A DNA stretch of 64,000 nucleotides from Humulus lupulus. Lineage: Eukaryota; Streptophyta; Magnoliopsida; Rosales; Cannabaceae. The first letter of the stretch is position 1. Every line of letters begins with the position of its first letter. The translations under genes and the position numbers were made by a program. The notes under the pieces were generated by a model. It worked only from the letters and a program-made list of their open reading frames with translations, was not told the origin of the DNA and searched no databases. Shown one piece after another: positions 45,965 to 58,774 of the stretch. The DNA lies in assembly GCF_963169125.1 (NCBI RefSeq), contig NC_084794.1, forward strand, positions 73,753,665 to 73,817,664, written 5' to 3'.

Positions 45965-48482
45965 TGTAACGGCCCAAATTTGCTAATAAGGCTTAAGGGC
46001 CTTGATTAGCGTGCCTGGAGGGCATAATGGGAAGTATGCATGAATTTAATGATTAAGACGCATGATTGTGATTTTAAGCATGTTATATGACTATTTGGGT
46101 ATTTGAGATGCATGACTATGTGTATTATGATATGTGATAATTCTAGCCCGTTGGGGGCATAAGTGTGATAATTATGTGATGTGATTTGTACCGCGTGGGT
46201 GTGGTGATATCAGTGTGATGCACGTGCCGAGACGGTCCTAGAGAGCTAGATAACTCAGAAGTCACAACGGGGATTTTATACCCGGCTCGGGAGGAGTCTA
46301 GGGGTATTTTGGGGATTTTGTAAGTTAGCTCTTGTGAGATAATGGTAACTGGTAATTTGGTAACTTGTGTAACTGCTAGTAACCATAGAGAGTAACAAGA
46401 TTGGTTAAAAGAAGTGGTAGAATTGTAAGGAAGTAGGAATGACAAGAAGGGCCTTGAGGTTTGGTTGGAATGGGAGTTAGATGGAAGGGTAAAATGGTCA
46501 TTAGGCAAGGATTAGGATTACTTCAGCTGTAGGAAAAGGGAATACGTATTATACTTTGTTATATTTTGGTTTATGCTGAATTTGAAAGAAAGGGCTAGAA
46601 AGAAAAGGGAAATGAAGAAGGGGCTGAACTTGGGACCTAGGAGGAGACTCAAAGGGAGTTTGAGGCAATCAAAACCAGGTTTAAGCTAGGATTTCTCAAA
46701 GGTAAGAATTGTGCTCTGTTTAAGTTGAATTTAAGTCTGAATTTTCAAAGATTAAGTGAGAAAACTTAAAGGGAATATGGCTGGTTTTACTTTGAAATTC
46801 AATTAGGGTAATCAAGAGCAAAGAGGTTGGGAGCTGGAATTGGGAGGAGTTCAAGCTGAGTTTGATTGAGGTAAGAATCTTTAGCATGTTTAATTTCGTA
46901 ATTGGTGTGGCTTAAGACTTTTGAAGCATGATTTGTAGTTTTGGAAGCCATGGTTAAAGTTTTATGAATTTGAAACTCAAGATAGGATTTTGGGGTGTGT
47001 TTGTGTGATTGGGGTTGTTTGTGATGTTTATAGGTTGTTAAAAGGGGTTCATTTGGGGTTCTGAATTGATTTTGAGGCTTAGGTATAAGTTTGGGGTGAT
47101 TTGGAGTGTTATGGGTTCGGGAAAACGCAGGGGAAAAACCTAGAATTCTGGGCTCGCGAAGGAGCGCCGCGGCGCTGTTCTAGCGCGCCGCGGCGCAAGG
47201 TTGTTTCTGGGCGGTGCGTGTGCTCTCTGACTTGCTGGGCGCCGCGGCCCTATAGGGAAGCGCCGCGGCGCTAGGCCATTTTCAGAATGTGATATTTTGC
47301 AATTTTGAGCCTTTGCTCCGGGGATTCGGGGGATGTCTTTGGTGCATTGTTTTAGGGATTTGGGGCATTCAGAGAGTGTGGGATTGGTTCCGGGAAGTAG
47401 ATTTGGATTGGTTAGTGATAAAGGATGTTTCGTTTGTGTTGTGACTAGGTCTTTGGTGAGGCTAGGGATAGAGGACCGTGCTCGCGGCGTTGGGGCATCG
47501 GATGCTCGGGATACAGGTAAGAAAGCTGCACCTAAGTATGTGGTTAGGTTGGGACTAAGTGTTCCCTATGTTTGTATGCATTGTTATGTGAATGTGATTA
47601 ACCATGTGGGCACGATGGGACTAAGAGCTCCCTACATTTGTATATCATGTCGTGAGATGGTGTTATTATGCCATGGGACATGCGATTACCGGCCTAAGGG
47701 TGTCGGAATCAATATTTGCGCACTGGGGCGCGGCTCGGCCACTGGTAGCTGAGGCAGCTTATTTATCACTGAGCTCGGTTAAGCTGGCCGGAGTCAGTGA
47801 GTATTACACTGGGGGCGGCCCTAATGAGCCGAAGACAGTGTGTTAAATAGAGGGTGCGACTAAGGGCGCCAACCCTGAATGTTATTTGATGGATATGACA
47901 ATCTATTGGTTATGAATGTGAATATTGTGTTATGAATATAGTTGGTTGATTGTTTGGATGACAAACTGTTATTACTGATTGGATAAATGTTATGAAATGT
48001 TGAATTCTTGGTTGAGCATTGTGAAATATTTGATAAGTGTTGCTGATCTTGCTATGTTATTATGCTTTCTTGCTGGGCCTTGGCTCACAGGTGCTACGTG
48101 GTGCAGGTAAAGGCAAGGGTAGGCTGAATCAACCATGAGTTAGAGAGCTCTGGGGGCGAAGTGTACATCGTCAGCTGCTCGGCCGCCACGGTCGAGAAAT
48201 TATACAGGAACGGAAACCTAAAATGTATATTTTTCCATTAGAGTGGCTTGAACTATTTGTAACTTCTAGAATTTGTTGTAACTAAGACATCTAAACCCTG
48301 TTTTGAGTCTCCATGTATTAAACCGTCATTTTTAATGAAAATAGCCTGTTTGTGACCAAAATCTTTTTATTCTTACTCTGATAATGGTATAGAGTTTACA
48401 CTTTGTCTGAATGACTTGATTAGCAAGTCTTGCACTATTTTAAACACACAGTGTAACGGTCTTGGTTATCCAGGGCGTTACA
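45965..48482 (+). mobile_element. Solo LTR 5 with perfect TSD ATAGT
   Basis: Starts TGTAACGGCCC (45965), ends CCAGGGCGTTACA (48482), 2518 bp, flanked by ATAGT (45960-45964 and 48483-48487). Contains four GCGCCGCGG words (47163-47275) and the GGTGCTACGTGGTGCAGG block near 48091. The open frame at 47333-47752 shows no domain and is treated as chance. Confidence 0.95.
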
Positions 48483-48689
48483 ATAGTACTGAGTGCTGGT
48501 CATATGGAATTGACTTATGAGTCAAGAGCGGCATTAGCGTTCTGACCGCAGACCAAAATTATTAGATCTAATTAACATGAGCATCAAATGCTTGACTGAC
48601 CTATTGGTCAAAGAAAAATAAAGCACTTGACTAGTCTATGACTACTTACTCAAAGCCAGGGCTAAAAGGCTCAGATGACTTGATAGTCA

Positions 48690-48960
48690 CATGGCTTACG
48701 ACGCATGACTCCAGAGAAACTTATTAGTCATATATTCAAGGTGCAGGACCCTAAAATGACTTACTAGTAATCTATTTAGGGCCCTGGTCCCCATAATGAC
48801 TTGATAGTCAATAATCTAGGGCGCAGGACCCCAGGGTGCCTCATTAGTCATCTATTCAGGGCGCAGGACCCCAGAATGACTCATTAGTCATCTAATCAGA
48901 GCGCATGACCCCATGATTGACTTGCTAGTCATCATCTGATTAGGGCTGAAGACCGAGAAT
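48690..48960 (+). repeat. ~40-bp tandem repeat in the 3' LTR of F
   Basis: Six or so units containing GCGCAGGACCCCAGAATGAC, TCATTAGTCAT and CTATTCAGG. A shorter copy of the array is at 39570-39720 in the 5' LTR, so the copy number changed after insertion. Confidence 0.85.
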
Positions 48961-49427
48961 GATTTCATGATCATTTATTTATATTGTCTACCTGAAGTAA
49001 TAAGTTTTCTTTCTGAACCTTGGCTCACGGGTGTTATGTGGTGCAGGTAAAGGGAAAGAAAAGCCCATCCAGCCTTGAGTGGAGAGCTTAGGTGGCGACG
49101 TGCACATATGCAGCCGGTTGACCACCACGGGCAAGGTGTTTCTCAGGGGAACTAGAGCTTTACCCTATTTTTGCCACTTTGGTCGGCAAATTGTAACTTT
49201 TGAACTGTAATGACCATTTTGGATGTAAACAACTTTGTAGACACTTTTATGGGATCCCATGTACAGTTTAATAGTAAATAAAAAATATCAATTCCTTTTG
49301 ACTGAGATTTTTACCCTAGCCCATTAGTAACACTTAGATGCACGTTTATGACCTAATGACTCATTTAGCAAGTTAAGCACTATTGAAAGTACACAGTGTG
49401 ACAGTCTTGGCTAACCATGACGTTACA

Positions 49428-51343
49428 GGGATAGTATAAGATTCATCCAGAATCTCTACCTCGATGCCAGCACCCTTCAGATCACTCATCCGATCCTCAT
49501 ATCTTAACCTATCCATGCTAAAATGTTAGGGTTCTTAACCATTCCTACCAGATATTTTTCTTCTGTATTTCATTGTTCATAGAGGCATATCTACTAATTA
49601 TCATTCACAGGTTCCACACCAATCTTGTTCGTTACCTCACCTAGCTTTATCGTAGTCCATTACTGTCAACTTAAAGTCTCATGCAGAGCGTCTATGTTCT
49701 TATTCCTCAATCCACTAAGAAGCATGAATAATCACCTTTTCTGTCTACACATGGGCGCACCCTAATCCTTAATGCACCGCACTATAACTCCACATTTTAA
49801 GCAAGGACAGTGTCCTTCATACTATCCTTTTGTACCAGTCAATCACATGCATATTCTAGTACCATGGCATGTGAATCAACCCTTATTTCAACTTCTGAGA
49901 ATCTGACACACAACTATCCATTCAGACAAACTTTAGGATTCCACATTACTTCAGTCAAGGGTATGGCAATCCTCGAAGATGCTTCAAGTAAAAGTCGAGG
50001 CATCTTACTGATTCCTAGTGCTTCAAACTCCCAAGGCGTTCCTTTAGCAAAATCCTTATTGTTTCTATCTTAATTTACTCATACTCAATCCCATCACTCC
50101 CCATAATGTGACTTGAACATATTCTATAGAAATCGAAACTTATTCCTTCCAAAACCTTACCTATAACCCTACTTCCTTAGGCTTAGTAATATTAACGAAG
50201 TTGTTATTTGCATTTCGCTTCCAACTGGAAGTAGTCCAAAACATTCTCGGTTTATCAGAATATGACTTGTTTAAATCATCTCTGTACTCTTTTCTTTTTG
50301 GATTTACGTGGGCCACGGGTGCATTATTCAGTTAAAGATCCTTCACTGAAGATCCATCACATCATACTTGATGCGAGAGGTAATTCTTGAAATGTCTCCT
50401 TCCTTGATCCTTAGCTGGTAATAACCGGATGAAATGTCAATTCTTGAGAGAACTATCCCATCTTGGAAACGGCAATAAATACTTCATTCTTGGCAATGAA
50501 TATCTATTCTTAACAATTACTTCACCTGGTTATCCATATGTGGTATACATTCTTCCAGACTTAGTCCTCTCTTTAACAAATGACGTTGACATGTCCCATG
50601 GTGAGATGCTCCATCTGATCTTCCTTAAGTCAAATAACTTTTTTAATTGAACATTTAATTCCTTCTGCTTAGCTAGCGTCATTCTTTACGATGTCTCTGA
50701 TACTGGTCCTATTCCTGCTTTAATCTCATAACACACTCAATTTCCTAGTCCTGACCGCAATCTTGGCGAATCCTTATAAACCTATATGAAACCTCACCGA
50801 CCGATCTAGTTTCCCCCTGGTCTAACTGATAAAATCCCTTGTGATACCTACCACAATAGCTAGGCATCTCGTGAACACAACCGGATCCTTTCCTTTAAAA
50901 CCCGAAAGTCACAATCATCTCCTACATCCCATGGTTGTTCCTTATTTGGCAAACTAATCCATACTTAGGATCATACCGAGACCATCATATAACAATCTCA
51001 ATCAATTATTACTACTAACTTTCCACCCATAACACTCTAACCCATTTCCTAGAAATTACCAGATTTCCCCACCAGGCATAAGGTCTCAAGCCCCATAGCG
51101 TAATATTCATACAGTAGGTATCACATGTACATGTCTCTACTAAGAGGTACGTAGTACCAAACTTAATCAACACAATGTAAAAGAACGAGAACTAGAAAGC
51201 CAACATGTCATCTCCGAGGAACCAACCTCGGGCTCTAACTACATTAAGACAGACACTCGAGCCGGAGTCGGGCTATCCACACCCTTTGGTTTTCCCCTCT
51301 TTGACCTCGAGCAATCCCTCTTGACGTGCCCAACTAGTCCACA
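49428..51343 (-). pseudogene. Element G: end of gag, protease/RT region, heavily decayed
   Basis: At 51290-51340 the minus strand reads ACGLVGHVKRDCSRSKR, the second half of the gag zinc knuckle. Near 50380-50480 DNA words corresponding to the RT block SGYHQLRVK remain (CTTGATCCTTAGCTGGTAAT and similar), and the order of blocks to 50700 follows RT. At 49435-49460 VEILDESYT corresponds to WEILDESYT of element F. No long frame survives. It is much older than F, which is inserted at its left edge. Confidence 0.72.
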
Positions 51344-53626
51344 TGCAACGCCCTGGATAGCCAAGACCGCTACACCGTGTACTTATAAAGGTGCAAGACT
51401 TGTTAATCAAGTCATTAATTTAAAAACGTGTCACTAAACATGTATGAGCTAGGGTTAAAAAGGTTTTGGTCTCAAAAGTTTCATTTCATATAATTAAGCA
51501 GTTATATACATGGGATCCCAATAGAAACAGAGTTTAAAAGTTGGATTACAGACTCCTAAAAATACAGACAATTGTCAGCCATACTAAGGCAAAATGGACA
51601 ATTTATGGGTCTCGCGTCCTTGCCTAAACCTCAACCGTGGCGGCTGAGCAGCTGGCCATGTACATTCCGCTTGTAGAGCTCTCCAAATCAAGGCTGATCA
51701 AGTTTGCCCTTGCCTTTACCTGCACCACGTAGTACCCGTGAGCCAAGGCCCGGCAAGAAAACATGATGTGCAACACAAACAATAATAACAGATAGTAAAT
51801 TCCCCAAGCATGAACTCTCTCATCAAATAATCTACATTCAACATATATTCAGAATCAAGGATGCAATCAATCACTTATAACATTCTTATCACATAATAAT
51901 CAAGGCCGAAAACTTAGGATGCACCCCCTGTTTACCCCACTGACTCCAGCCCGCTTAAACTGAGCTCAGTGCATATTAAGCTGTCCTCGGCTACCAGTGG
52001 CCAAGCCGCGCCCTGTGCGCTAGTGTAACCCTTGGCACCCTTAGGCCATTGGTTCACTAATTATCTTGCATGGCATAATACCATCCTTTCAAGCATACAC
52101 AATAGGGAACCCTTAGTCCCATTACAGATATTCAACCAGGTGCAGTTTTCATACCTTTAACTTCTTCGCTTATTAGCTATGAGCGACGTCCCTCGAGGAC
52201 GATCCTTTCCCAAGCCCTCACTTTAGCACCTAATCACAACCAAGGTATTGGGTTCCATTAATATTCAAATATAGGTTTTCGAGTACAAACTAACTTCCGG
52301 GAAATCAAATCCCACCAAGCACGGTGGTGAAATAGATCCCGAGCACACTAGGCTCGATTCCCATGCTTAAAAACCCTAAATGTTCAAGTATGAATCTAAG
52401 GGCTGCGGCCCTTGAAGCCTAGCCGCGGCCCTGCCCTCAAAAAAGAACCAAGGGCATGCTTGAAAGACACGCACCGCGGCCCTTGCTTTGGGCGCTGCGG
52501 CGCTCACCCTTGGCTGAGCCCTCCTAGCTCATCTTCATCCTAGGGCCGCATCGCTCTAGAACAGAGTCGTGGCCCTTCCCTTCGTGCCCAGAAAACCCAT
52601 TATTTCCAACATCTAAACCTCATCCAAAGCTCCCCAATTCAAAACCCTTTAATCACAACACTTTTATCATGATTCTAACAACACATCCCAACAGAAATCC
52701 AGCCCAAAAACCTACTAGAATCCCATTTCCAATTTTTGAAACTCAAGAAATTCAAACACTAAAACCAACCATACAAACTCAGATTGAAACCTCTAAATCA
52801 CGAATTGAAGCTTACCTCTTCTGCTGAACCACTTCTCCAAGCGAAATCCAAGCTAATTCACAAGCTTTCCACCTTAATTTTGCCCTTAAACATCAAAATC
52901 ACAATTACCTCAATACCCAGCCAAAACTCAGAATTTCTAACCACAAAGAAGGGAATTCAATGCTTACCTTAGTACTGATTAAGTTTCCTAGTTGATTCTT
53001 GAGCTAAGCCTCTAAATCACTCCTTCAATCCACTGAATTCCAGCTGAATTCCCCTAAGATTTTCAGTGTTTTTCCTTGTGTTTTCCTTGAGAGAGAATAG
53101 AGAGATAAGGCTGAGAATAAAGGGTCGGTCTAATTTTCTGTTCTACTGTTTTCCTTAAACTTTAGCCTAACCTTATCCCGTTAAGTCGATCCCGAGGCTC
53201 GGGGTGCCGAAAACGTTCCCGAGGGCAAAACGGTAAATTTCCCCAATATTCCCGCCTAGACTTCCTAACCTCAAATATATCTCCATATATTTATTTTCAT
53301 AACCTGATAGTCTAAATAACTACTCGATACCCTAAATACCCCTAACTTTTCCAAAGTCAACCATTAAGCCCCACTGTGACTTTTCCCGCTATTTAGCCCT
53401 AGGATCGCCTCAAGTCGTGCTCTGCAGACCTACCAACATAATAATGTGGTTCTCACAATACCATATATATATCACATTAACACCAATATAATCATACAAG
53501 AATTTTAATCGTACAATTATGCATTTAAATCAATAAAGTCATTCAAATCACATTTAACCCAATAATGCCCTCCTGGCACACTAATCAAGGCCCTTAAGCC
53601 TCATTAGTGAATTTGGGGTTGTTACA
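51344..53626 (-). mobile_element. Solo LTR 6, minus orientation, splitting G's zinc knuckle
   Basis: On the minus strand it starts TGTAACAACCCC (53626) and ends AGGGCGTTGCA (51344): 2283 bp. Flanks CCACA (51339-51343) and CCATA (53627-53631) form a 4/5 duplication. Removing it rejoins the CCHC knuckle of G's gag. The shared GTACTACGTGGTGCAGG-type block is near 51720-51738 (reverse strand), and a palindromic GC-rich segment is at 52390-52580. Confidence 0.9.
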
Positions 53627-53631
53627 CCATA

Positions 53632-54560
53632 TATCAAACATGTCTTCGCTCAGCGTTCTCCAAGATGGCATCTCCTGCATTTGGCACACACTGGGTAACT
53701 TCTCCAGACCTCGTTGTCGCCCTGGCAGCCACCCTGAGTACTATGTCCCCTATTGTCAAGACCAGGATTGGTATAACTATTACGGGTCTTTCCTTTCTGG
53801 TTACTGGGCCCTCCGCCCCTACCCAATCTCACAAATGGGGGTACCATTGTCTGAGCTTCTTGCCCTATGGCATCCTAACTCCATATCTCACCTTCTGTGT
53901 CTCTGTAGCAAGGGCCCTCCCTACCGCCTGAGCGTAGGTAGAAATCTCATGTACTGGAGCAATCCTAACTCTGTGTGCTACTCCAGAGTTCAGTCCTCGA
54001 ATGAATCGTTCTTTCTAGGACACATCTGTTGGTACAAAATCAAAAGCGAATTTGGCCAATATATCAAATTCATTAACATACTCTGTCACTATCTTACTAC
54101 CTTGAACCAAATTCATGAATTCACTGGTCTTCACAATTCAAATTGAGTCATAGTAGTACCTCTCGTTGAAAAACTATCTGAATTCCTCCCAACCCATCAT
54201 GACAACATTCTGCGTCTGGGATAAAACTTCCCACCATGTTCAAGCATCCTCCCGTAGCATTTACGTGGCACAAACAACTCTATCATTGCCTACTGCTTCT
54301 ATAGAGTCAAGGATGGAGCTAATCATACCCATCCATTGCTCAGATCTGAATGGATCCAAGCCTCCCTCAAAAACTAGAGGATAATGCTTATGGAATCTTT
54401 CATACTGTAGTTCTCATCTATTTCTACCCTCTGGTTGAACCAAAACTAGTGCCATTGTTGCCAAAACACACGAGGTAGCGTTCCCTGATGGAACCCGCTG
54501 TCTCAACCACCTAATATCTTCCTCATGCTTTTGCAATCTTGCTTACATGCCAGCAAACAT
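53632..54560 (-). pseudogene. Gag of element G
   Basis: The minus-strand reading has ERFHKHYPLVFEGG, FRSEQWMGMISSILDSIEAV, TWWEVLSQTQNVVM, EFMNLVQGSKIVTEYVNEF and RFIRGLNSGVAHRVRI, then a Gly/Pro/Arg-rich linker and YPVCAKCRRCHLGER, the start of the zinc-binding region. It is the same domain order as the gag of F but with about five stops or shifts. The knuckle is completed beyond solo LTR 6 at 51300-51338. Confidence 0.85.
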
Positions 54561-54991
54561 CTGCTGCCAATCCCAGGGGCAGGTGGAGGATTCTGGCCCC
54601 GACTATCATTCGCAACCTTGATATTAACAATGTCTTGTCTAGTTGACTGCCTTGGATACATAGCTTTTGAATCTGTCTGCAGTCAATGACTTAACCTATC
54701 AGGCATGGTGATCATAACCGAAACTACTCCATGAGTAGAGCCAAACAACACGATAGCCACATACAATAGGCATACCAAGACACAAGTCTATAATGTTCAT
54801 GCATCAATTATCAAGTCTTACTCCCACAACATACATTTATATACATCATGCTCTCTATTCTAGAAGGTAGAAAAGGCAATTTAGATAAGAAATTATACAA
54901 ATATTTCACATAATACCAACCAACCCTGAGTCGAGCTTGTCTTTGGCAGTGAGCGTACATGTTCGGTCAATCTCCAGAAACCATTAACCTT
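54561..54991 (-). other. Leader of element G
   Basis: About 430 bp between gag and the primer-binding site. No ORF like the leader ORF of element A is present. Nothing else recognised. Confidence 0.6.
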
Positions 54992-55008
54992 GGCTCGCTT
55001 TGATACCA
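54992..55008 (-). other. Primer-binding site of element G
   Basis: Minus strand TGGTATCAAAGCGAGCC, a diverged match to the tRNA-iMet 3' end (TGGTATCAGAGC), three bases from the LTR end at 55012. Confidence 0.85.
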
Positions 55009-55011
55009 AGT

Positions 55012-57215
55012 TGTAACGCCCTACTACCCTAGAGCCATTACCATGTGATTTTTAAACATGCAATTAAGTCGTTAATCGAGGTATTAGACCAAAAGTGTGA
55101 TTAATTAAAGTGAAAACTCATTTCAATAAGAATTCGATATAAAAGTTTGGACATTCATTTAAATCGTAAAGTGTTACATTGGGATTCCAAAATATGGTTT
55201 TAAAACATATTTACATTCAAAAGTGAGTGTACACTTGACCTAGGCGACAAAATCAAACGTTTATAGTACATTCCTCAAAACTAACCCCAGCCGTGGCAGC
55301 CAGGTATAGCCAAACATTTACGCACCGCTCCATGCCCTCCAACTCATGGTTGACCGGTCTTTTCCTTGCCCTTACCTGCACCATAGAGCACCATGAGCTG
55401 AGGCCCAGCAAGAAAAGTTCACAGCACCACATATAATAATTTATTTCAACAAATGCATAACTAATAAAGTACAACAGACAATCTACAAGTTTCTATTAGA
55501 ATTCACAACAGCGGCCTACGCCGGTCAAGGTGCGTTACCAGGCACCAAGTTCACGGTCTTAACTGAGCGGGTGTGTACAACACCCTTAGAGGGACCTGGC
55601 CTGGTGGCCTGCATTTAGCATGCTTAATGTTGATCCTGACCTTTGCAGTTCCAAGCCTTTTTCATTCCCGGCCTTTGCCGATCCTAGCCTTTGTCGCTCT
55701 AGACATTTTCCGATCCCGACCTTTGCCGCTCCCATCACAAACACAAGTATGATGTAGAAGTTACACCCAACTACACATAAAAATAGACACAATATAAGCA
55801 TAGATAGTCGGGCCATGCCCTACTCTACGGGTACAGATAGTTTTCTTACCTGAGTCCTAAGCTGACTATATAGTGCAAACCTGATTCACGATCCCCTAAA
55901 CCCGAGCCTTAGCGATAAAACCTAGCACAACGCAATAATAATAAATATCCATCAAACCCTAAACCAATTAAAAACTGCATAATAATATTCTAGCCTTTGG
56001 GACCTCCAATTCTGCTAAACCGAGTAGTAGAATCCCTCCCAAGCCCTTAAGATTAAGTTCCTGAGCTTAAAACCCTAACCTGGCCAAAAATCTCTATTTA
56101 CGTTGCGGCGCCCCTCAATTAGAGCCATGGTGCCCCCAAAACTAGAGTTGCGGCCCTCCACAAGTCAGAGATCCCAACCCTCATTTTCTCTAGACACACG
56201 CTGCGGCGCATCTTGCCCAGAGATGGGACGCTAAGGCGGTTCAGCGAATCACCTTAGGTCTCTGATTTCATGTGTGCCGCGTCGCTCAAGAACAGCGCGA
56301 CCCCACGAAACCAGAATTTTGTGAAATTTCAGAAATCGCAAATCCCTCCCAAAACATCCCAAACTCAGATTTTGCCCCACTAGACCACCTAAATCATTCC
56401 AGCAATACAGATACACTATAGATAACAACCTATAGCTTCTAAAACACAACAATTACAACTTAAGGTCCTAGAAACTTAATCCACCATGAACATTACAGAA
56501 AGTTACAAGTAAAGGGCTTATACCTCCGAATCTCTCACCAAAATATGAATCCTCCTAGTTGGTACTCCTTAGCTGCCTCCAGTCCTCAATTCTAACTCAG
56601 TTCATCACTAGATTAAGAGTAGTCCCACTAATTTCCACACTTCCTAGCTTGAGAGAAAACTTAGGAGAGAGAGAGAGAGAGAGAGAGTTAGTGTATTGCA
56701 GAGTGACTAAAACTTTAGCAAAAAGGCTACCCTTATTCTAGTTATATGGTCAAATGACCAACTTGCCCCCAGCCCCTCTTAACCTTCAAGACAACCTCCA
56801 AGGGAAATTTAGTCATTTTACCACTACTTCCCGCTAATCCTTAATTATAATTAAGGTTCCCAATTAATCCTGACGTACCCAATTAACCACCAAATAACTA
56901 CTCGTTACCCGATAAATTATGAATACTCACTAAGTTCTCAAAATACCCCTAGGTTCACCCCGAGCTAGGTATTTAACCCCGTTGTGACTATTCTGCTAAT
57001 CCGCTCACTAGGATCGCCTCGAACCACACATCTCAAATGTATCCTCATAACATTGGGTTCTCACTCACAACATATACATAATACAAATACACCCTCAATG
57101 GGTCAAAAACTACTGATATGCCCCAATTTACAAAAACGGACCCACATGCATATTTAATACACATAAACATGCATAACTATTCACATTACCTTAATAGCAA
57201 ATTCAGGACGTTACA
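55012..57215 (-). mobile_element. 5' LTR of element G, minus orientation
   Basis: On the minus strand it starts TGTAACGTCC (57215) and ends GGGCGTTACA (55012): 2204 bp. It carries a (GA)n run at 56660-56690, the shared CTGGGCCTCAGCTCATGG block near 55387-55410 (reverse strand), an array of GCCTTTGCCGATCC-like units at 55635-55735 and GC-rich palindromic words at 56100-56310. It sits in LTR-like DNA that continues at 57216. Confidence 0.87.
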
Positions 57216-57508
57216 GTAGTTGATGAGGCGATGAGTTGGAGCAGGCTCGGTCAAATGTGTGCATGTCGTGATTATCGACCTGGGGGTCAAAGGGGTTGCT
57301 ACTTATGCATAGTTTTAAAAGGCTTCAAGTCATGGTTTTATGTTGTGTTTTAATAACTTGTATCTTTACCAAGATATGCATTTAAAAGATGGTTTATTTT
57401 AAATAACGAGATCTCGAGTTTTATGTTTTGTAAAGGATATTTAATTCATGTTTGTTTTCAAATGAGTTTCGATAAATATTTTGTTGTAAATTATTTTGTT
57501 TATGTCAG
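57216..57508 (+). mobile_element. 3' part of another LTR
   Basis: Ends GTCAGGTCACTACA at 57508, the terminus style of the gypsy LTRs here (compare GGTCATTACA of LTR B). Preceded by AT-rich sequence. Its 5' part would lie beyond element G and was not found. Confidence 0.5.
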
Positions 57509-57779
57509 GTCACTACATACAACTTCTTCAACTACTAGAATTCTTGAAACCCTTCAATAGAAGAGCTTATCTCCTCAAACAAATATTAGTTTAAGGTTAT
57601 TTACCATGAAAATTTCAATCTATTTCATAAGCTTCTCATGAGGCTTATTCTTTCTCTCCCACCAAGAGCTTATCGGTCCTCGTCGACGTCTTCGGCTATG
57701 CCACAAAATGGCAACATTCAGTTCGATGAACTATTTTAATAATATGGAAGCGTGAGTGAGTCAAGGTAGCAATTGGATT

Positions 57780-58040
57780 GTGGTTGATTGGATTTCGACA
57801 TCAGAGTAAGGTGGAAGAAGCGGTGGAGATAGAGTCGACGACATTGGACTATGGATAGCTGCATTCTGACACTAAAGTAAGGTGGGGGTGGAGTCAATGG
57901 CAGAGAATTTGCATTCAAATGTTAGATATTTAGGAAGAGAATGAAAAGACTGCACTCTGGCACCGGAGTAAGGTGGAGAGAGAGTTGACGGTGGAGAATT
58001 TGCATTCAAATGTCAGATGTTGGGGAAGAGAATGAAAATG
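57780..58040 (+). repeat. ~95-bp tandem repeat, two full units and a partial
   Basis: Full units start at 57847 and 57948. They share GCAYTCTGRCAC, AGTAAGGTGG and GAGAATTTGCATTCAAATGT. A degenerate partial unit lies upstream from about 57795 (CATCAGAGTAAGGTGG). Possible small gene remnant or satellite seed. Confidence 0.75.
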
Positions 58041-58774
58041 TAAGGTTTAATGACTAAACCGTATAAATAAATGAAAGTGTAAATTTAATATAAAAATAAA
58101 AATGAAAAAAATAATATATATATATATATGAAATAAAATAATAAATGACGTAAAAATGAAAATATAAGTTAAAAAATCATGTATGTGATGATTTCCCAAA
58201 TATTTATTTTGAGAAGGATAAAACAACTCAAGATAATATTACAATGCCAAATATAATTAGACAATAGAAATATAAAAGATGATGGAAAGAAACACGACTC
58301 TGAACAAAAGATACAAATAAATAGTGAAGATAGATGAAGAGAGAATAAAATCAAAGCATCAACTACAAATAACAACAGTTGAAATAAGAAATGAAACAAG
58401 AAAGAAGCTCTCACTTGCACAACCAAAAAGTGAAGAGAAGATATGGATCACTTGACTTGAACAAGTTTCAAGAACTTTGTCCAAAAATCTTATTTTCCTT
58501 TTTCTCAATGTGTTTAAAATAGCTTTTGGGATTAATCAAGTCTTCCTATTCTCATCCTAGTGCTATAGGATAAGAATAAGAATGCAATGTACTCAAATGT
58601 CCAAATGACCTATAATTATAGAGTTCTTACACTCCTTTGAATTAGAATGAGTATCACCAACTCTTTAGTTGTTACCAATCACCAATTGGGTGTTCATGGT
58701 GATAAAGGGAAGATTTGAGAGTTACATGAGCTATTTGAACCATTCAAAATGTTTCAAAAAACTCAAAATTTGAG

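Larger units (their letters stand above)
28083..49427 (+). mobile_element. Element F: Tekay-like Ty3/gypsy chromovirus with nested insertions
   Basis: LTR starts TGTAATGTCCC (28083) and the last LTR ends GACGTTACA (49427). Flanking GAGAT (28078-28082) and GGGAT (49428-49432) form a 4/5 duplication. After removal of three nested insertions it is about 9.15 kb. The order is 5' LTR, PBS, gag, pol, chromodomain-like tail, polypurine tract, 3' LTR. Large LTRs and the KVLWRNSKVKEAT tail point to the Tekay/Del branch. It has inserted into element G. Confidence 0.9.
44895..49427 (+). mobile_element. 3' LTR of element F, in two pieces, internally deleted
   Basis: Pieces 44895-45964 and 48488-49427 (2.0 kb). 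Compared with the 5' LTR it has lost roughly 550 bp at about 45505: CTCTCTCTC is joined directly to GCCTGTCCTCTTTGTG, removing the CT-rich block and the palindromic GC segment. The gap is solo LTR 5. Confidence 0.87.

Noticed and set aside
47333..47752. 139-codon open frame in solo LTR 5
   Set aside because: No domain; lies in LTR sequence and crosses the tandemly varied region; not kept in related LTRs.
53607..54146. 179-codon + strand open frame
   Set aside because: Shadow of the minus-strand gag of element G, which has the zinc-knuckle and gag-domain blocks.
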